From the NCBI RefSeq assembly GCF_037201805.1, contig NZ_CP147404.1:954001-1018000 (forward strand): 64,000 nt of DNA. The letters run 5' to 3'. Under the pieces are notes generated by a model. That model was given only the letters and a program-made list of their open reading frames with translations. It ran no database searches and was not told the DNA's origin. This DNA comes from Bacillus sp. FJAT-52991 (GTDB taxonomy: Bacteria > Bacillota > Bacilli > Bacillales > Domibacillaceae). A program made the translations under genes and the position numbers. Shown here in pieces: positions 45,959-55,216 of the stretch (position 1 is its first letter; each line of letters begins with the position of its first letter).

Positions 45959-46048
45959 TATTTTTTCAAAAAATAATAAGAAACGACAATCGGTAGCTGG
46001 TATGATAAAGATATTCGGTATTTTTTATCAAGAAAGCGAGGATTTTAG

Positions 46049-47086
46049 ATGTTAACACAGCAAATTTCTCCATTAAACAAAGAAGTGGGTCAGCAAGTCG
46101 CTGATTATATCGATACATTAACGAAACCAAAAGGGAGTCTTGGTCGTTTAGAAGAGTTGGCGGTTCAGCTTGCTGAAATGACAGGACAGCCTTTTCCAGA
46201 AGTGACACCACCGGGAGTGATTGTGTTTACGGCGGATCATGGGATTGCGAAGGAAGGGGTATCGGCCTTTCCACAAGAAGTGACGGTGCAAATGGTCAGT
46301 AATTTGGTTCATGGCGGAGCGGCGATTAATGTGTTTAGTCGTCAAATAGGGGCGATTTCTAAAGTTGTCGATGTAGGCGTCGCGAGCGAAGTGAAAGAAG
46401 CGGAGGTCCTGAATCGAAAAATTCGATACGGAACGGGCAATTTTTCAAAGGAATTGGCGATGACAAGAGCAGAAGCGCAGCAAGCGTTAGAAGTTGGCTA
46501 CTCGGAAGCTGTTGATTTGATTGAAAAAGGGATTAAATGCTTAATTGTTGGTGAAGTAGGGATTGGTAATACAACGACGAGCAGTGCTATTTTAGCGAGT
46601 ATCACCCAATGTGACCCTGCTTCTATTGTGGGACATGGAACAGGCATTACAAGCGAGCAGTTGAAATATAAAGCAGAAGTGATTGAACGAGCGATTGCTT
46701 TTCATCAACCTAATGCGGAAGACGGCTTGGATATTTTATCTAAAGTTGGAGGTTTGGAGATTGCGGCGATGACCGGAGCGATGATGGCTGCTGCGGAGCA
46801 TCAAATTCCAATTTTATTAGATGGCTTTATTTGTTCGGTAGCAGCGTGTGTAGCGAAATTGATGGAGCCATTATCCGCTGATTATATGATTTTATCCCAT
46901 CATTCCGTCGAACCGGGTCATGTGCAAGCGATTGAGTATTTACAAAAACAACCGCTATTGCAGTTAAATATGCGGTTAGGAGAAGGAACGGGAGCGGCTG
47001 TTGCCTTTCCAATTTTACAATCGGCGACGCTGATGGTGAAGGAAATGGCGACCTTTACTTCTGCGAATGTGTCGAATATAGAGTAA
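46049..47086 (+). CDS. cobT: Nicotinate-nucleotide-dimethylbenzimidazole phosphoribosyltransferase
   Basis: CobT makes alpha-ribazole phosphate, the activated lower ligand of cobalamin. The 345-residue protein has TKPKGSLGRLEELA, the GEVGIGNTTTSSAI region and the catalytic Glu in RLGEGTGAAVAFPIL. It stands alone: no other cobalamin genes are visible here, which suggests salvage or lower-ligand remodelling. The nearby EutH would feed a B12-dependent pathway. The start was accepted although the ribosome binding site (AAAGCGAGG) is moderate. Confidence 0.93.
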   Translation: MLTQQISPLNKEVGQQVADYIDTLTKPKGSLGRLEELAVQLAEMTGQPFPEVTPPGVIVFTADHGIAKEGVSAFPQEVTVQMVSNLVHGGAAINVFSRQIGAISKVVDVGVASEVKEAEVLNRKIRYGTGNFSKELAMTRAEAQQALEVGYSEAVDLIEKGIKCLIVGEVGIGNTTTSSAILASITQCDPASIVGHGTGITSEQLKYKAEVIERAIAFHQPNAEDGLDILSKVGGLEIAAMTGAMMAAAEHQIPILLDGFICSVAACVAKLMEPLSADYMILSHHSVEPGHVQAIEYLQKQPLLQLNMRLGEGTGAAVAFPILQSATLMVKEMATFTSANVSNIE

Positions 47087-47106
47087 AAGATTTTTATTCA
47101 TAAGGA

Positions 47107-47142
47107 AAAGACATGCGTATTCGTTTATGCATGTCTTTTTTG
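47107..47142 (+). terminator. Terminator of cobT
   Basis: The stem AAGACATGC / GCATGTCTT has a 14-base interior and is followed by TTTT. Confidence 0.85.
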
Positions 47143-47198
47143 TTCTGTCATTTATTCATTTTTAAATAAATTATGACCATTTGCATAAAGAAGGATCG

Positions 47199-47252
47199 AG
47201 ACCATGGTCTTGTTTCTTTCTATCATTCTGTTTGATTATGAATAGAAACAAG
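47199..47252 (+). promoter_or_regulatory. Candidate upstream activating sequences for eutH
   Basis: A perfect 12-bp palindrome AGACCATGGTCT (47199-47210) overlaps an inverted repeat CTTGTTTCT (47209-47217) / AGAAACAAG (47244-47252). They lie 45-100 bases upstream of a -24/-12 promoter, the expected place for an enhancer-binding protein. Confidence 0.4.
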
Positions 47253-47296
47253 GATTTAAAGGGAAATCTCAGTTAAATTTGTCTATTTTGTGAAAA

Positions 47297-47312
47297 TGGC
47301 ATAAATATTGCA
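47297..47312 (+). promoter_or_regulatory. Sigma-54 (SigL) -24/-12 promoter of eutH
   Basis: TGGCATAAATATTGCA matches the sigma-54 consensus TGGCAC-N5-TTGCW with correct spacing. Transcription would start near 47324, 50 bases before the eutH ATG. Confidence 0.65.
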
Positions 47313-47373
47313 AATAATTTTAAAATTCAATATTTTGTGGAGTCATATTTTATTTCGGGAAGGGTTGTGTTCT

Positions 47374-48639
47374 ATGGAGAATTTAGGAACTTATGTCATT
47401 TATGTTATTATGGCTTTTGCTATGCTGGGAGCATTTGCGGCGATTCGTAATGAGGAAGAAGGAATGGGAAAAGAATTTATGGAAGGGATCTACACGATTG
47501 GTCCTATCTTTATTCCGATTGCCGCTACATTAGCTTCGATCCCATATTTATCAAAGTTCATTGAATTTGCTTTTGGTCCGCTGTTTACGGCAATCGGTGC
47601 TGATCCAGCTATGGCTGCCACTACCTTTATTTCTAGTGATATGGGTGGTTATCAATTAGCGGATGTGTTGGCAAGTGATCGCGAAAATTGGATTATTGCT
47701 ACGGTTAATGGCATTATTATGGGTCCTCATATTATTTTTACAATTCCGGTTGCGCTGGCGATGTTACAAAAACGTGATCATAAATATTTAGCGCTTGGTA
47801 TGATGTCTGGCGTTCTGACAGTTCCAATCAGCGTATTTATTACAACGAGCATTCTGGCGTTAACAGATGCAAAAATTCGAGATACGATTAGCACAACAGC
47901 GGAACCGACATACCAATTATCCCTGTCGATCAGTACGATTTTGATTAATCTTCTTCCGTTAATAGCGGTTGGCGTATTTATCGCTATTGGGCTACGGATG
48001 TTCCCTAATGCTATGATCAAAGGTTTTATGGGGATCGGTTGGTTTATGAGATCGGCGATGATATTAATTCTTGCATGTTCAATTGTTGAATATTTTACAG
48101 GTGTGTTTTCAACTGTATTCGGGGGCTGGGGCTTCGATCCGATTATCGCGGATGCTGAAGATCAGTTTAGAGGATTAGAGATTGCTGGGTATATTGGAAT
48201 TATGCTTGCTGGTGCGTTTCCGATGGTGTATGCGATTCAAAAGTATCTGGCAAAGCCGCTTGAATTTTTCGGAAAGAAATTAGGCTTGAGCAGTATTGGT
48301 AGCGCTGGAGTGATCGCTGCGACAGCCAATCCACTGGCATTGTTTAAAATTATTAAAGATATGCCGGCAAAAGACAAGGTATTAACGATTGCCTACGCCA
48401 TTAGTGGAGGTTGGATGATTGGAGATCAACTAGCGTTCCCTGCAAACTTTCAGCCAACAATCATTGTTCCAGTTATGCTAGGTAAATTTATTGGAGCGAT
48501 TTTAGCGATTATGTTAGCGTATCGTATTTCTGTTCCAAAAGCATTAGAGCTTGAGAGAATAGAAAAACTAGATGAGGCAGCGAGTCAGAATATGGGGAAA
48601 GTGAATGAGAATCAACCTTCTCTTGAAGCAACAAGTTAA
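47374..48639 (+). CDS. eutH: Ethanolamine permease EutH
   Basis: A 421-residue membrane protein with about 11 helices. Hallmarks are TFISSDMGGYQLADVLA, NGIIMGPHIIFTIPVAL, GWGFDPI and SGGWMIGDQLAFPANFQP of the EutH family. EutH helps ethanolamine diffuse or be taken up, mainly at low pH or concentration. No ammonia-lyase (eutBC) or microcompartment gene is near. The start at 47374 follows GGGAAGGG; a frame extending back to 47308 overlaps the promoter and is rejected. Confidence 0.92.
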   Translation: MENLGTYVIYVIMAFAMLGAFAAIRNEEEGMGKEFMEGIYTIGPIFIPIAATLASIPYLSKFIEFAFGPLFTAIGADPAMAATTFISSDMGGYQLADVLASDRENWIIATVNGIIMGPHIIFTIPVALAMLQKRDHKYLALGMMSGVLTVPISVFITTSILALTDAKIRDTISTTAEPTYQLSLSISTILINLLPLIAVGVFIAIGLRMFPNAMIKGFMGIGWFMRSAMILILACSIVEYFTGVFSTVFGGWGFDPIIADAEDQFRGLEIAGYIGIMLAGAFPMVYAIQKYLAKPLEFFGKKLGLSSIGSAGVIAATANPLALFKIIKDMPAKDKVLTIAYAISGGWMIGDQLAFPANFQPTIIVPVMLGKFIGAILAIMLAYRISVPKALELERIEKLDEAASQNMGKVNENQPSLEATS

Positions 48640-48717
48640 TAAGGAATGACAAAAATCGATAATAAACGATAAAATAACAGAAAATACAAGAGGAATGAAC
48701 GATAAATTTCTCATTTT

Positions 48718-48746
48718 AGACTCGAGTTATTTCGAGTCTTTTTTTA
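48718..48746 (+). terminator. Terminator of eutH
   Basis: The stem AGACTCGA / TCGAGTCT with a 6-base loop is followed by seven T. Confidence 0.85.
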
Positions 48747-48792
48747 GCTCTATCATGATAGAATATTGGGATAATTATGAAAGAAGGGGGAT

Positions 48793-51700
48793 ATGATGTC
48801 TGTTCCAATTATGAAGACGAAGTTAATGGTTCCAACGGTTCATGGAGATTTTATTCGATTGGCAAGACTGTTTAAAAAATTGAAAGCTATTTCAGATTAT
48901 CCGTTAACATTGATTCATGCCGGTGCTGGTTATGGCAAAAGTACGGGGCTTGCTCTTTATGCTCAAGATGAGAATGAAAGATGTTGTTGGTATACGGTTT
49001 CAGCAATGGATGATGACATGATCCCGTTTTTAACTTATTTGATTCATGCGGTACGGTCAAAGTTTCCGATGTTTGGGGACGAGCTATTACAGTATATCGA
49101 CCAAATGGATCGCTACATACGTGAGGATGAGCTGAATGTACTTTGCTCATTGTTTATTAATGAGGTGGTTTCTTTACAAGAAAAATTGGTGATCATTCTT
49201 GATGATTTTCATCAAGTGGAACATTCTCTTGTGATTAATCGCTGGATGGAAAAGATAATTGAACACCGTCCTCATCAGCTTCATATTGTGATTGCTAGTA
49301 GAAGTCGTCCGAGCTGGCAAGTGCTGACGAAAATGAAAGTGAGTGGACAATTGCTAGAGATTAGCCAGAAGGATTTAAAGCTTACGATGGAGGAAATGGA
49401 ATTATTATTAACAGAGTTTTATGACGTGTCGTTAACCGAAAAGGAGTTACAGCAAATTTATGAATTGACAGAAGGTTGGGTAATTGCGTTAGGAATGATG
49501 GCGCAGCACTTGACTGAAAATGGGGATTTAACGAATGTATCGAGTCAAGCTTCACAATCTCTTCAGGAGCTGTTTCAATATTTGCTGTTTGAGGTGTTTT
49601 CAACACAACCACCAATGATTCAACAATTTTTGGAACAAACCTGTATCTTTGAAGTGATTTCTGAAGAGAAATGCACACATATATTAGGTATTCCTGACTC
49701 AGGGGCGATGCTTGAGGAGTTGACGAGTAAAAATTTATTTATCCAAAAAATTGGTGATGATAAGTATAAATATCATGCTTTGTTTCGCGAGTTTTTAGAG
49801 AAACAGTTTCGGACGAAGCAACCGGAGCGGTATGAGTTGTTACAGAAGCAAATTGCTTATTTTTTTGAACAAGATGGGCAGTGGGAGCAAGCGTTAATGT
49901 TTTATAAGAAATTGAATAAACTTGAAGCAATGGCCTCGATCCTAGATAAATATGGTTTTGTGATGCTTCAAAGTGGCAAGCTTGAAGGACTTTACGATTG
50001 GCTTTCTCTTATTCCAGAAGCGGAATTAAATGTTTGTTATAAGCTTTGGCATTTAAAAGGAGAGGTGCTTCGTTATCGATCAGCTTATCAAGAGGCAGAG
50101 TATTGTTATGATCAAGCGATTATTTATGCGGAAGCACAGCAGGATTATCTCGAAAAAAGTCGGGTTTTAGAAGGGAAAGCGCGAATTTATTTAGACACGA
50201 TTCAGCCTTACCATGCGGAGCGACTTTTATATCAAGCGATTGATTTAAGAGAAAAGAATGAGGAAAGTACGACAGAGGAAATTGCCGAGTTGTATCAGCT
50301 TCTTGCTGAAAATTTAATCAATGCTGGGAAGGCTTCAAAAGCGGAAAAATGGATTCAGCGAGCGAAGGCATTAAATGTGCCGATAAAAGATAACCATTTA
50401 GAGGCGCGTTTATATTTGCGGACTGGCCGATTTAAGCAGGCAAAGGAGATGTTAGCGGAAACACAGTTCGCTATGAAAGTGGATGAGAAAAAAGAATTGC
50501 CACAGTCTCATCGTGAAACCGAGTTATTGCTTTCGTTAATTGCTTCATTCACTGGAGATGGGAAGCAAGCAAAGGAGCTTGCTCAGGATTCAATTGATCT
50601 TGGAGTACATGCGGAAGCGCCCTTTGTTGAAGCGTGTGGATGGATTCGAATGGGACATGCCGTACAGCTTACGGATCAATGTGAGCTTTTATTAGCGAAG
50701 AAGTGCTACGAAACATCTCTGCAAATGATGGACGACCTCCATTTAGGCCGTGGAAAAGCCGAGCCTCAAATGGGATTATGCCTTTTGTTCGGGAAAAGCG
50801 GAGATTATGAGCGAGCGATCGAAGCGGGAAGAAGCGCTCTGAAGGAAACGGAGAACGTACATGATGTTTGGTTATCAGCCCTCATTACATTAAGTATGGG
50901 ACTTGCGGCCATTCATAATCGTCAAGTCGAAGATGCGATTGAATTTCTGAAAAAGGCGGAACAACTAGCTCGTCTAACGGAAGACGACTACATTAAGATG
51001 TTTTGTCATTTCTGGCAAGCGGTTATTTATTATGAGAGAGCGGAGAATGACTTATTTATTAAACACTTTTCTCCATTTATGAAACTTGTTCAACTGCGAG
51101 ATTATGAATTTATTTTTTTTAATCGGACGATGTTTGGGCCGCTTGATTTGCAATTATTTCCTTATTTATTTATGGAGGCGTCTAAACAAAATATATATCC
51201 TGATTATATTGTTAGGGTATTGCACCGAATGGGATTAGCGAAGTTGCAATCTCATCCTGGTTATACGCTGCGTGTACAAGCACTTGGTCCTTTTCGTATT
51301 TGGCTTGGAGATAAAGAGGTGGAAGAACGTCAATGGCAGCGTGGCAAGGCAAAAGAGTTATTCCAGCTGTTTATTACCCACTATAAACAGCTGTTACCGA
51401 AAGAAGAAATTTTTCAAAAGTTATGGCCAGATCGCGATGAAGTCAGCTGTGCTAGAGATTTCAAAGTTGCATTAAATGCGGTGAATAATGTATTAGAGCC
51501 ACAGCGAAAAGCTCGTTCAGCGTCATTTTTTATTAAACGAGAAGGAACTTTCTATGGTCTTAATCCAGATGCTGTACTCGAAATGGATGTAACCCAATTT
51601 GAACAGTGGGTCGAAATGGGGTTAGAAGAAGGAGATAAAGAAAAAGCATTTTCATGTCTTGAAAAGGGGATGAAATACTATAATGGCGACTTTTTAGCGG

Positions 51701-52023
51701 AACGCCGTTATGATGAATGGTGCAGAAATGAACGAGAACGCTTGCTTGTCTATTATTTACGAGGAGCAGAAAAGCTTGCCCAGCTTGCTGTTCGAAACGA
51801 AAACTACGAAGCGGCCATTCAATGGTGTGAAAAAATTATTGAGCGAGATGTGACCTGGGAGGAAGCGTATCGCTTATTGATGTATAGCTATTATCGAAAA
51901 AATAATCGTCCTCAAGCCATCAAATGGTATCAAAAATGCAATCAAATTTTGCAGGAAGAGCTTGGGGTACGCCCACTCGAGCCAACATTATATATGTATC
52001 AAATGATTATGGAAGCGAAATAA
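48793..52023 (+). CDS. Large MalT/AfsR-type transcriptional regulator with BTAD domain
   Basis: A 1076-residue STAND-type regulator. The N-terminal NTPase has Walker A GAGYGKST (44-51), an acidic Walker B VIILDDFHQ and the sensor-like IASRSRPSW. A helical domain and TPR-like repeats follow (about 350-800). The C-terminus has an OmpR-type winged helix (LGPFRIWLGDKEVEERQWQRGKAKELFQLF, from about 825) and a bacterial transcriptional activator domain (about 930-1070). Such proteins bind an inducer and activate neighbouring genes, so eutH is the obvious target (inference). The start may be 48793 or 48796. Confidence 0.85.
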   Translation: MMSVPIMKTKLMVPTVHGDFIRLARLFKKLKAISDYPLTLIHAGAGYGKSTGLALYAQDENERCCWYTVSAMDDDMIPFLTYLIHAVRSKFPMFGDELLQYIDQMDRYIREDELNVLCSLFINEVVSLQEKLVIILDDFHQVEHSLVINRWMEKIIEHRPHQLHIVIASRSRPSWQVLTKMKVSGQLLEISQKDLKLTMEEMELLLTEFYDVSLTEKELQQIYELTEGWVIALGMMAQHLTENGDLTNVSSQASQSLQELFQYLLFEVFSTQPPMIQQFLEQTCIFEVISEEKCTHILGIPDSGAMLEELTSKNLFIQKIGDDKYKYHALFREFLEKQFRTKQPERYELLQKQIAYFFEQDGQWEQALMFYKKLNKLEAMASILDKYGFVMLQSGKLEGLYDWLSLIPEAELNVCYKLWHLKGEVLRYRSAYQEAEYCYDQAIIYAEAQQDYLEKSRVLEGKARIYLDTIQPYHAERLLYQAIDLREKNEESTTEEIAELYQLLAENLINAGKASKAEKWIQRAKALNVPIKDNHLEARLYLRTGRFKQAKEMLAETQFAMKVDEKKELPQSHRETELLLSLIASFTGDGKQAKELAQDSIDLGVHAEAPFVEACGWIRMGHAVQLTDQCELLLAKKCYETSLQMMDDLHLGRGKAEPQMGLCLLFGKSGDYERAIEAGRSALKETENVHDVWLSALITLSMGLAAIHNRQVEDAIEFLKKAEQLARLTEDDYIKMFCHFWQAVIYYERAENDLFIKHFSPFMKLVQLRDYEFIFFNRTMFGPLDLQLFPYLFMEASKQNIYPDYIVRVLHRMGLAKLQSHPGYTLRVQALGPFRIWLGDKEVEERQWQRGKAKELFQLFITHYKQLLPKEEIFQKLWPDRDEVSCARDFKVALNAVNNVLEPQRKARSASFFIKREGTFYGLNPDAVLEMDVTQFEQWVEMGLEEGDKEKAFSCLEKGMKYYNGDFLAERRYDEWCRNERERLLVYYLRGAEKLAQLAVRNENYEAAIQWCEKIIERDVTWEEAYRLLMYSYYRKNNRPQAIKWYQKCNQILQEELGVRPLEPTLYMYQMIMEAK

Positions 52024-52047
52024 GCCCGCACTTTTGCGGGCTTATTG
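52022..52047 (+). terminator. Terminator of the large regulator
   Basis: The stem AAGCCCGC / GCGGGCTT starts within the stop codon, has a 6-base loop and is followed by A/T-rich sequence. Confidence 0.75.
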
Positions 52048-52251
52048 TTTTCTGTTTTGAAATTTGTAACAATTATGATCTATCATAGCGGCAGTCGTGT
52101 CAAACACATTGATAAAAATAAGAAACCATGGTAAATTAATATAGATACACAATTGTTTATATTTTTAAATCATTATTATCCACTTTAATTATACAACATA
52201 AATTCTCTTTCAGTCAACCCGTATTTTCATTTTTTTAAAGGAGTGTTTGAT

Positions 52252-54585
52252 ATGAACACAGAACTTCGGCAGGAGCAAGAACGATTGGACAGCGTAATGG
52301 AGACAATTACGGAGCAAATCAGCAAGATAGAAGACGAAACTAGCCGGCATCGAAAAGAAGTGGTCAATATTCGTAAACACTTTTGGAATGATGTCAAGGT
52401 TAACACAGACACTTTTGACGATTATCTTGAGACGATTATCGGCTTAAGACAACAGGCTCAAGCCCTGTCCGTAAGCCAAAGCACGCACAGGCACGCCTTC
52501 AATCGGCTGTCCGTACTGCACCGAATGCAGGAAGTACCTTATTTTGGTCGGATTGATTTCATCGAAAAAGGAACTTCTGAAGTGGAAAGTATCTATATCG
52601 GAGTCTCTACGCTTATGGATACAACAGGAGAGAATTTCCTAATCTACGATTGGCGGGCGCCGATATCGAGCATTTACTATGATTACCCGCCCGGCCCGGT
52701 CGAGTACGTTACACCAGAAGGAGTAATTCACGGCTTGTTGGATCAAAAGTGGCAATATATCATCCGCGGCGGCGTTATCAAATCAATGTTCGATACAAGT
52801 CTAACCATTGGAGACGAGATTTTACAGCAGGTGCTTGGCAAAGGTACAGACAAACATATGCACAGCATAGTGGCTACTATTCAACAGGAGCAAAACCGGA
52901 TTATCCGACACGACCATGGACGACTACTCATTGTTCAAGGGGCTGCTGGAAGCGGTAAGACATCAGCTGCTCTACAGCGAATCGCTTACTTGCTTTACAA
53001 GTATCGAGATTGGATTAAAGCCGATCAAATCATTTTATTTTCGCCAAACGCAATGTTTAACAATTATGTATCCAGAGTGTTGCCCGAACTCGGTGAAGAG
53101 AATATGCAGCAGGTCACATTTCAGGAATACTTGGACCATCGGCTGAGCCACGCATTTCAAGTCGAGGGTCCTTATGAGCAATTGGAATATGTGTTAACTG
53201 CTTCGAATGACCCTTCCTACTGGACTAGGACTGCGAGCATCCGATTCAAGGCATCGACCCATTTTTTCGAGACGATCAAAACATACAGGCAGTCGCTAGA
53301 ATTATCAGGCATGTTATTCAAAGGAATTAAATTCAGAGGAAAGCCGTTCGTTTCCGCCAAACAAATTTCGGAAAGGTTTTATAATAATGACACCTCGCTT
53401 CGCTTTCACAACAGGATTGAGAAGTTGATGGAATGGCTAAACGAGCGAATAGATGAAACCGAAAAGCTTGAGCTGACCAAGCCATGGGTACAGGAAGAAA
53501 TCGAGTTACTTAGCAAAGAGGAATATCAAAAGGTATATACCCACTTACAAAACGAACATGGCTTTACGGAAGACTCGTTTGACGATTATGAGAGAGAGAG
53601 TAAAATACTCGGGCGTATGATCGTTCGCAAGAAGTTGAAGCCGCTGCGTAAATGGGTCCGAACGCTTCGGTTTGTCGACTTTACGGGAATATACAAGCAG
53701 CTTTTTACTGATCCAACGCGGATCAAACTGTGGATTGAGGGGAAAACACCTGAAGAATGGGAGGAAATTTGCCTATCGACTGTGAAAATGCTAAATGAAG
53801 GCAAACTGTTTTACGAAGATGCTACTCCGTTTTTACTTTTGAAAGAGCTGATTCAAGGCTTTCAGACGAATGTCTCTATCAAACATGTGCTTGTAGACGA
53901 AGCGCAAGACTATTCTCCGTTTCAATTCGAGTTTTTGAAACGCTTGTTTCCATCGGCAAGGATGACCGTGCTTGGTGACTTTAACCAAGCAATATTCGCC
54001 CATGCCAGCGAAATGGTCGATTTCCACACGCTTACCAGCTTATACGGACCAGACAAAACGGATGCGATTAACTTGACCCGTAGCTACAGATCTACAAAAC
54101 CGATTGTCGAATTCACACGCAGACTTGTGCCTGATGGTGAACGAATTATCGCTTTTGAACGCGACGGCGAGAGACCTGTGCTGACGCAATTGTCCGATCG
54201 TGCGGAACTGCACCGCTGCATCGCTTCCAAAGTCGTAGACTTGCAGAAGCGGCATTATAATACGATCGCGATTATATGCAAATCCGCTGCGGAAAGCGCT
54301 GCTGCATACGAGGTCTTGAGCAGCGTCGAAGAAATCAAACTCGTGAAAAGTGGCTCGATTGAATATGAACAAGGTGTTGTCGTTATACCAGCGTATTTGG
54401 CCAAAGGCATCGAATTCGACGCCGTCATCATTTATGACGCATCTGCGCAAATATACGGTGATGAGAGCCTGCGCAGATTGTTCTACACCGCCTGCACAAG
54501 AGCTATGCATTGCTTGCAGTTATACAGTATAGGCGAACCAAGCCCCTTTTTGCGAAATGTTACGCCGGACATAACAAGGGGCTGA
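52252..54585 (+). CDS. helD: HelD, RNA-polymerase-associated helicase
   Basis: A 777-residue UvrD/Rep-like SF1 helicase of the HelD class. It has an N-terminal coiled coil (residues 1-75) that reaches into the RNA polymerase secondary channel. Walker A is GAAGSGKTS (230-238), and conserved DEAQDYSPFQFEFLKRLFP, LGDFNQAIFAH and AKGIEFDAVIIYDA motifs follow. HelD releases stalled polymerase from DNA and nucleic acids. Its codon use is visibly richer in G and C than its neighbours, suggesting acquisition. The start at 52252 follows AAAGGAG; a GTG at 52243 overlaps it. Confidence 0.9.
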   Translation: MNTELRQEQERLDSVMETITEQISKIEDETSRHRKEVVNIRKHFWNDVKVNTDTFDDYLETIIGLRQQAQALSVSQSTHRHAFNRLSVLHRMQEVPYFGRIDFIEKGTSEVESIYIGVSTLMDTTGENFLIYDWRAPISSIYYDYPPGPVEYVTPEGVIHGLLDQKWQYIIRGGVIKSMFDTSLTIGDEILQQVLGKGTDKHMHSIVATIQQEQNRIIRHDHGRLLIVQGAAGSGKTSAALQRIAYLLYKYRDWIKADQIILFSPNAMFNNYVSRVLPELGEENMQQVTFQEYLDHRLSHAFQVEGPYEQLEYVLTASNDPSYWTRTASIRFKASTHFFETIKTYRQSLELSGMLFKGIKFRGKPFVSAKQISERFYNNDTSLRFHNRIEKLMEWLNERIDETEKLELTKPWVQEEIELLSKEEYQKVYTHLQNEHGFTEDSFDDYERESKILGRMIVRKKLKPLRKWVRTLRFVDFTGIYKQLFTDPTRIKLWIEGKTPEEWEEICLSTVKMLNEGKLFYEDATPFLLLKELIQGFQTNVSIKHVLVDEAQDYSPFQFEFLKRLFPSARMTVLGDFNQAIFAHASEMVDFHTLTSLYGPDKTDAINLTRSYRSTKPIVEFTRRLVPDGERIIAFERDGERPVLTQLSDRAELHRCIASKVVDLQKRHYNTIAIICKSAAESAAAYEVLSSVEEIKLVKSGSIEYEQGVVVIPAYLAKGIEFDAVIIYDASAQIYGDESLRRLFYTACTRAMHCLQLYSIGEPSPFLRNVTPDITRG

Positions 54586-54758
54586 TCAAGGAGCTCTTCT
54601 GATTATACGCAATATGCGCACAAAGCGATTCGAAGATGCATTGCTTATTGTTTCTAAATTACCAAATGTACGAAGATCAATGCCGTAACATAACGTATAT
54701 CAATTTTCAGCAATCGGGCGCGATTGTGAAAGATTAAAGTAGAAAATGCTCAAATTTT
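54586..54758 (+). other. Spacer after helD
   Basis: About 170 bases with no recognisable terminator, gene or repeat. Confidence 0.4.
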
Positions 54759-54980
54759 TTTATCCCGCATTAACGGGCTGTAAGACCCCCGCCTCAACAT
54801 GGCGGAAGAAGCGCAGGCATGTAGGTGGGGGGATCAACAGCCCGTAAACGCCCGATCCGTTCGGGCCTGCACGATGCAGGTTACAAAGGTGTTGCAACAG
54901 GACGTTGCGCTCTTAGCCTTTGTTCTTCTTTTAATCAGTGGGGATGAAGAAAACCCCCACTGATTGAAGTTTCACTTTAT
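54759..54980 (+). mobile_element. ORF-less structured element, copy 2
   Basis: A 222-bp copy of the element at 45738-45958 in the same orientation. Differences from copy 1 fall in the predicted stem CCCCGCC / GGTGGGG and its neighbours but keep the pairing (T-G to C-G and A-T to G-T). Both ends show TTTAT. The right-end hairpin is AATCAGTGGGG / CCCCCACTGATT followed by TTTCAC. Same inference as for copy 1. Confidence 0.6.
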
Positions 54981-55003
54981 AAAACTGAACGTCGATTTTG
55001 GTG

Positions 55004-55048
55004 AATAAGACTCCATTTTGATCTCTTTTTTTAAAATGGAGTCTTATT
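55004..55048. terminator. Perfect 16-bp inverted repeat after element copy 2
   Basis: AATAAGACTCCATTTT pairs exactly with AAAATGGAGTCTTATT around a 13-base T-rich loop. It is symmetrical, so it may act in both directions. The remaining 55049-55216 contains only a doubtful 24-codon frame on the minus strand. Confidence 0.65.
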
Positions 55049-55216
55049 ATTTATCTTAAAATGTTGGTTTGTGAGATATTTTTGCTCAAACTTTATTTCA
55101 AAGCAACAAGTTTATCGGCTATCTTTCTGATTTTATCAGTTATTCCATTAGTTACATCGGCACTCATGATGAACGTTTTTTAAAATAAAAATCAGAAAAT
55201 TAAATCTTTTGATCTA

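Noticed and set aside
45959..46048. Cobalamin riboswitch upstream of cobT
   Set aside because: Only about 90 bases separate the structured element from cobT and no B12-box-like sequence is visible.
54040..54510. 156-codon minus-strand frame inside helD
   Set aside because: It is antisense to the conserved helicase motifs of HelD, with no family resemblance and no start signal.
45738..54980. Complete IscB, TnpB or TnpA gene belonging to the two structured elements
   Set aside because: No reading frame with HNH, RuvC or Y1 transposase motifs occurs inside or next to either copy, so they are at most non-autonomous.
55093..55167. 24-codon minus-strand peptide MSADVTNGITDKIRKIADKL...
   Set aside because: The amphipathic look recalls phenol-soluble-modulin-like peptides, but there is no ribosome binding site and no supporting neighbour.
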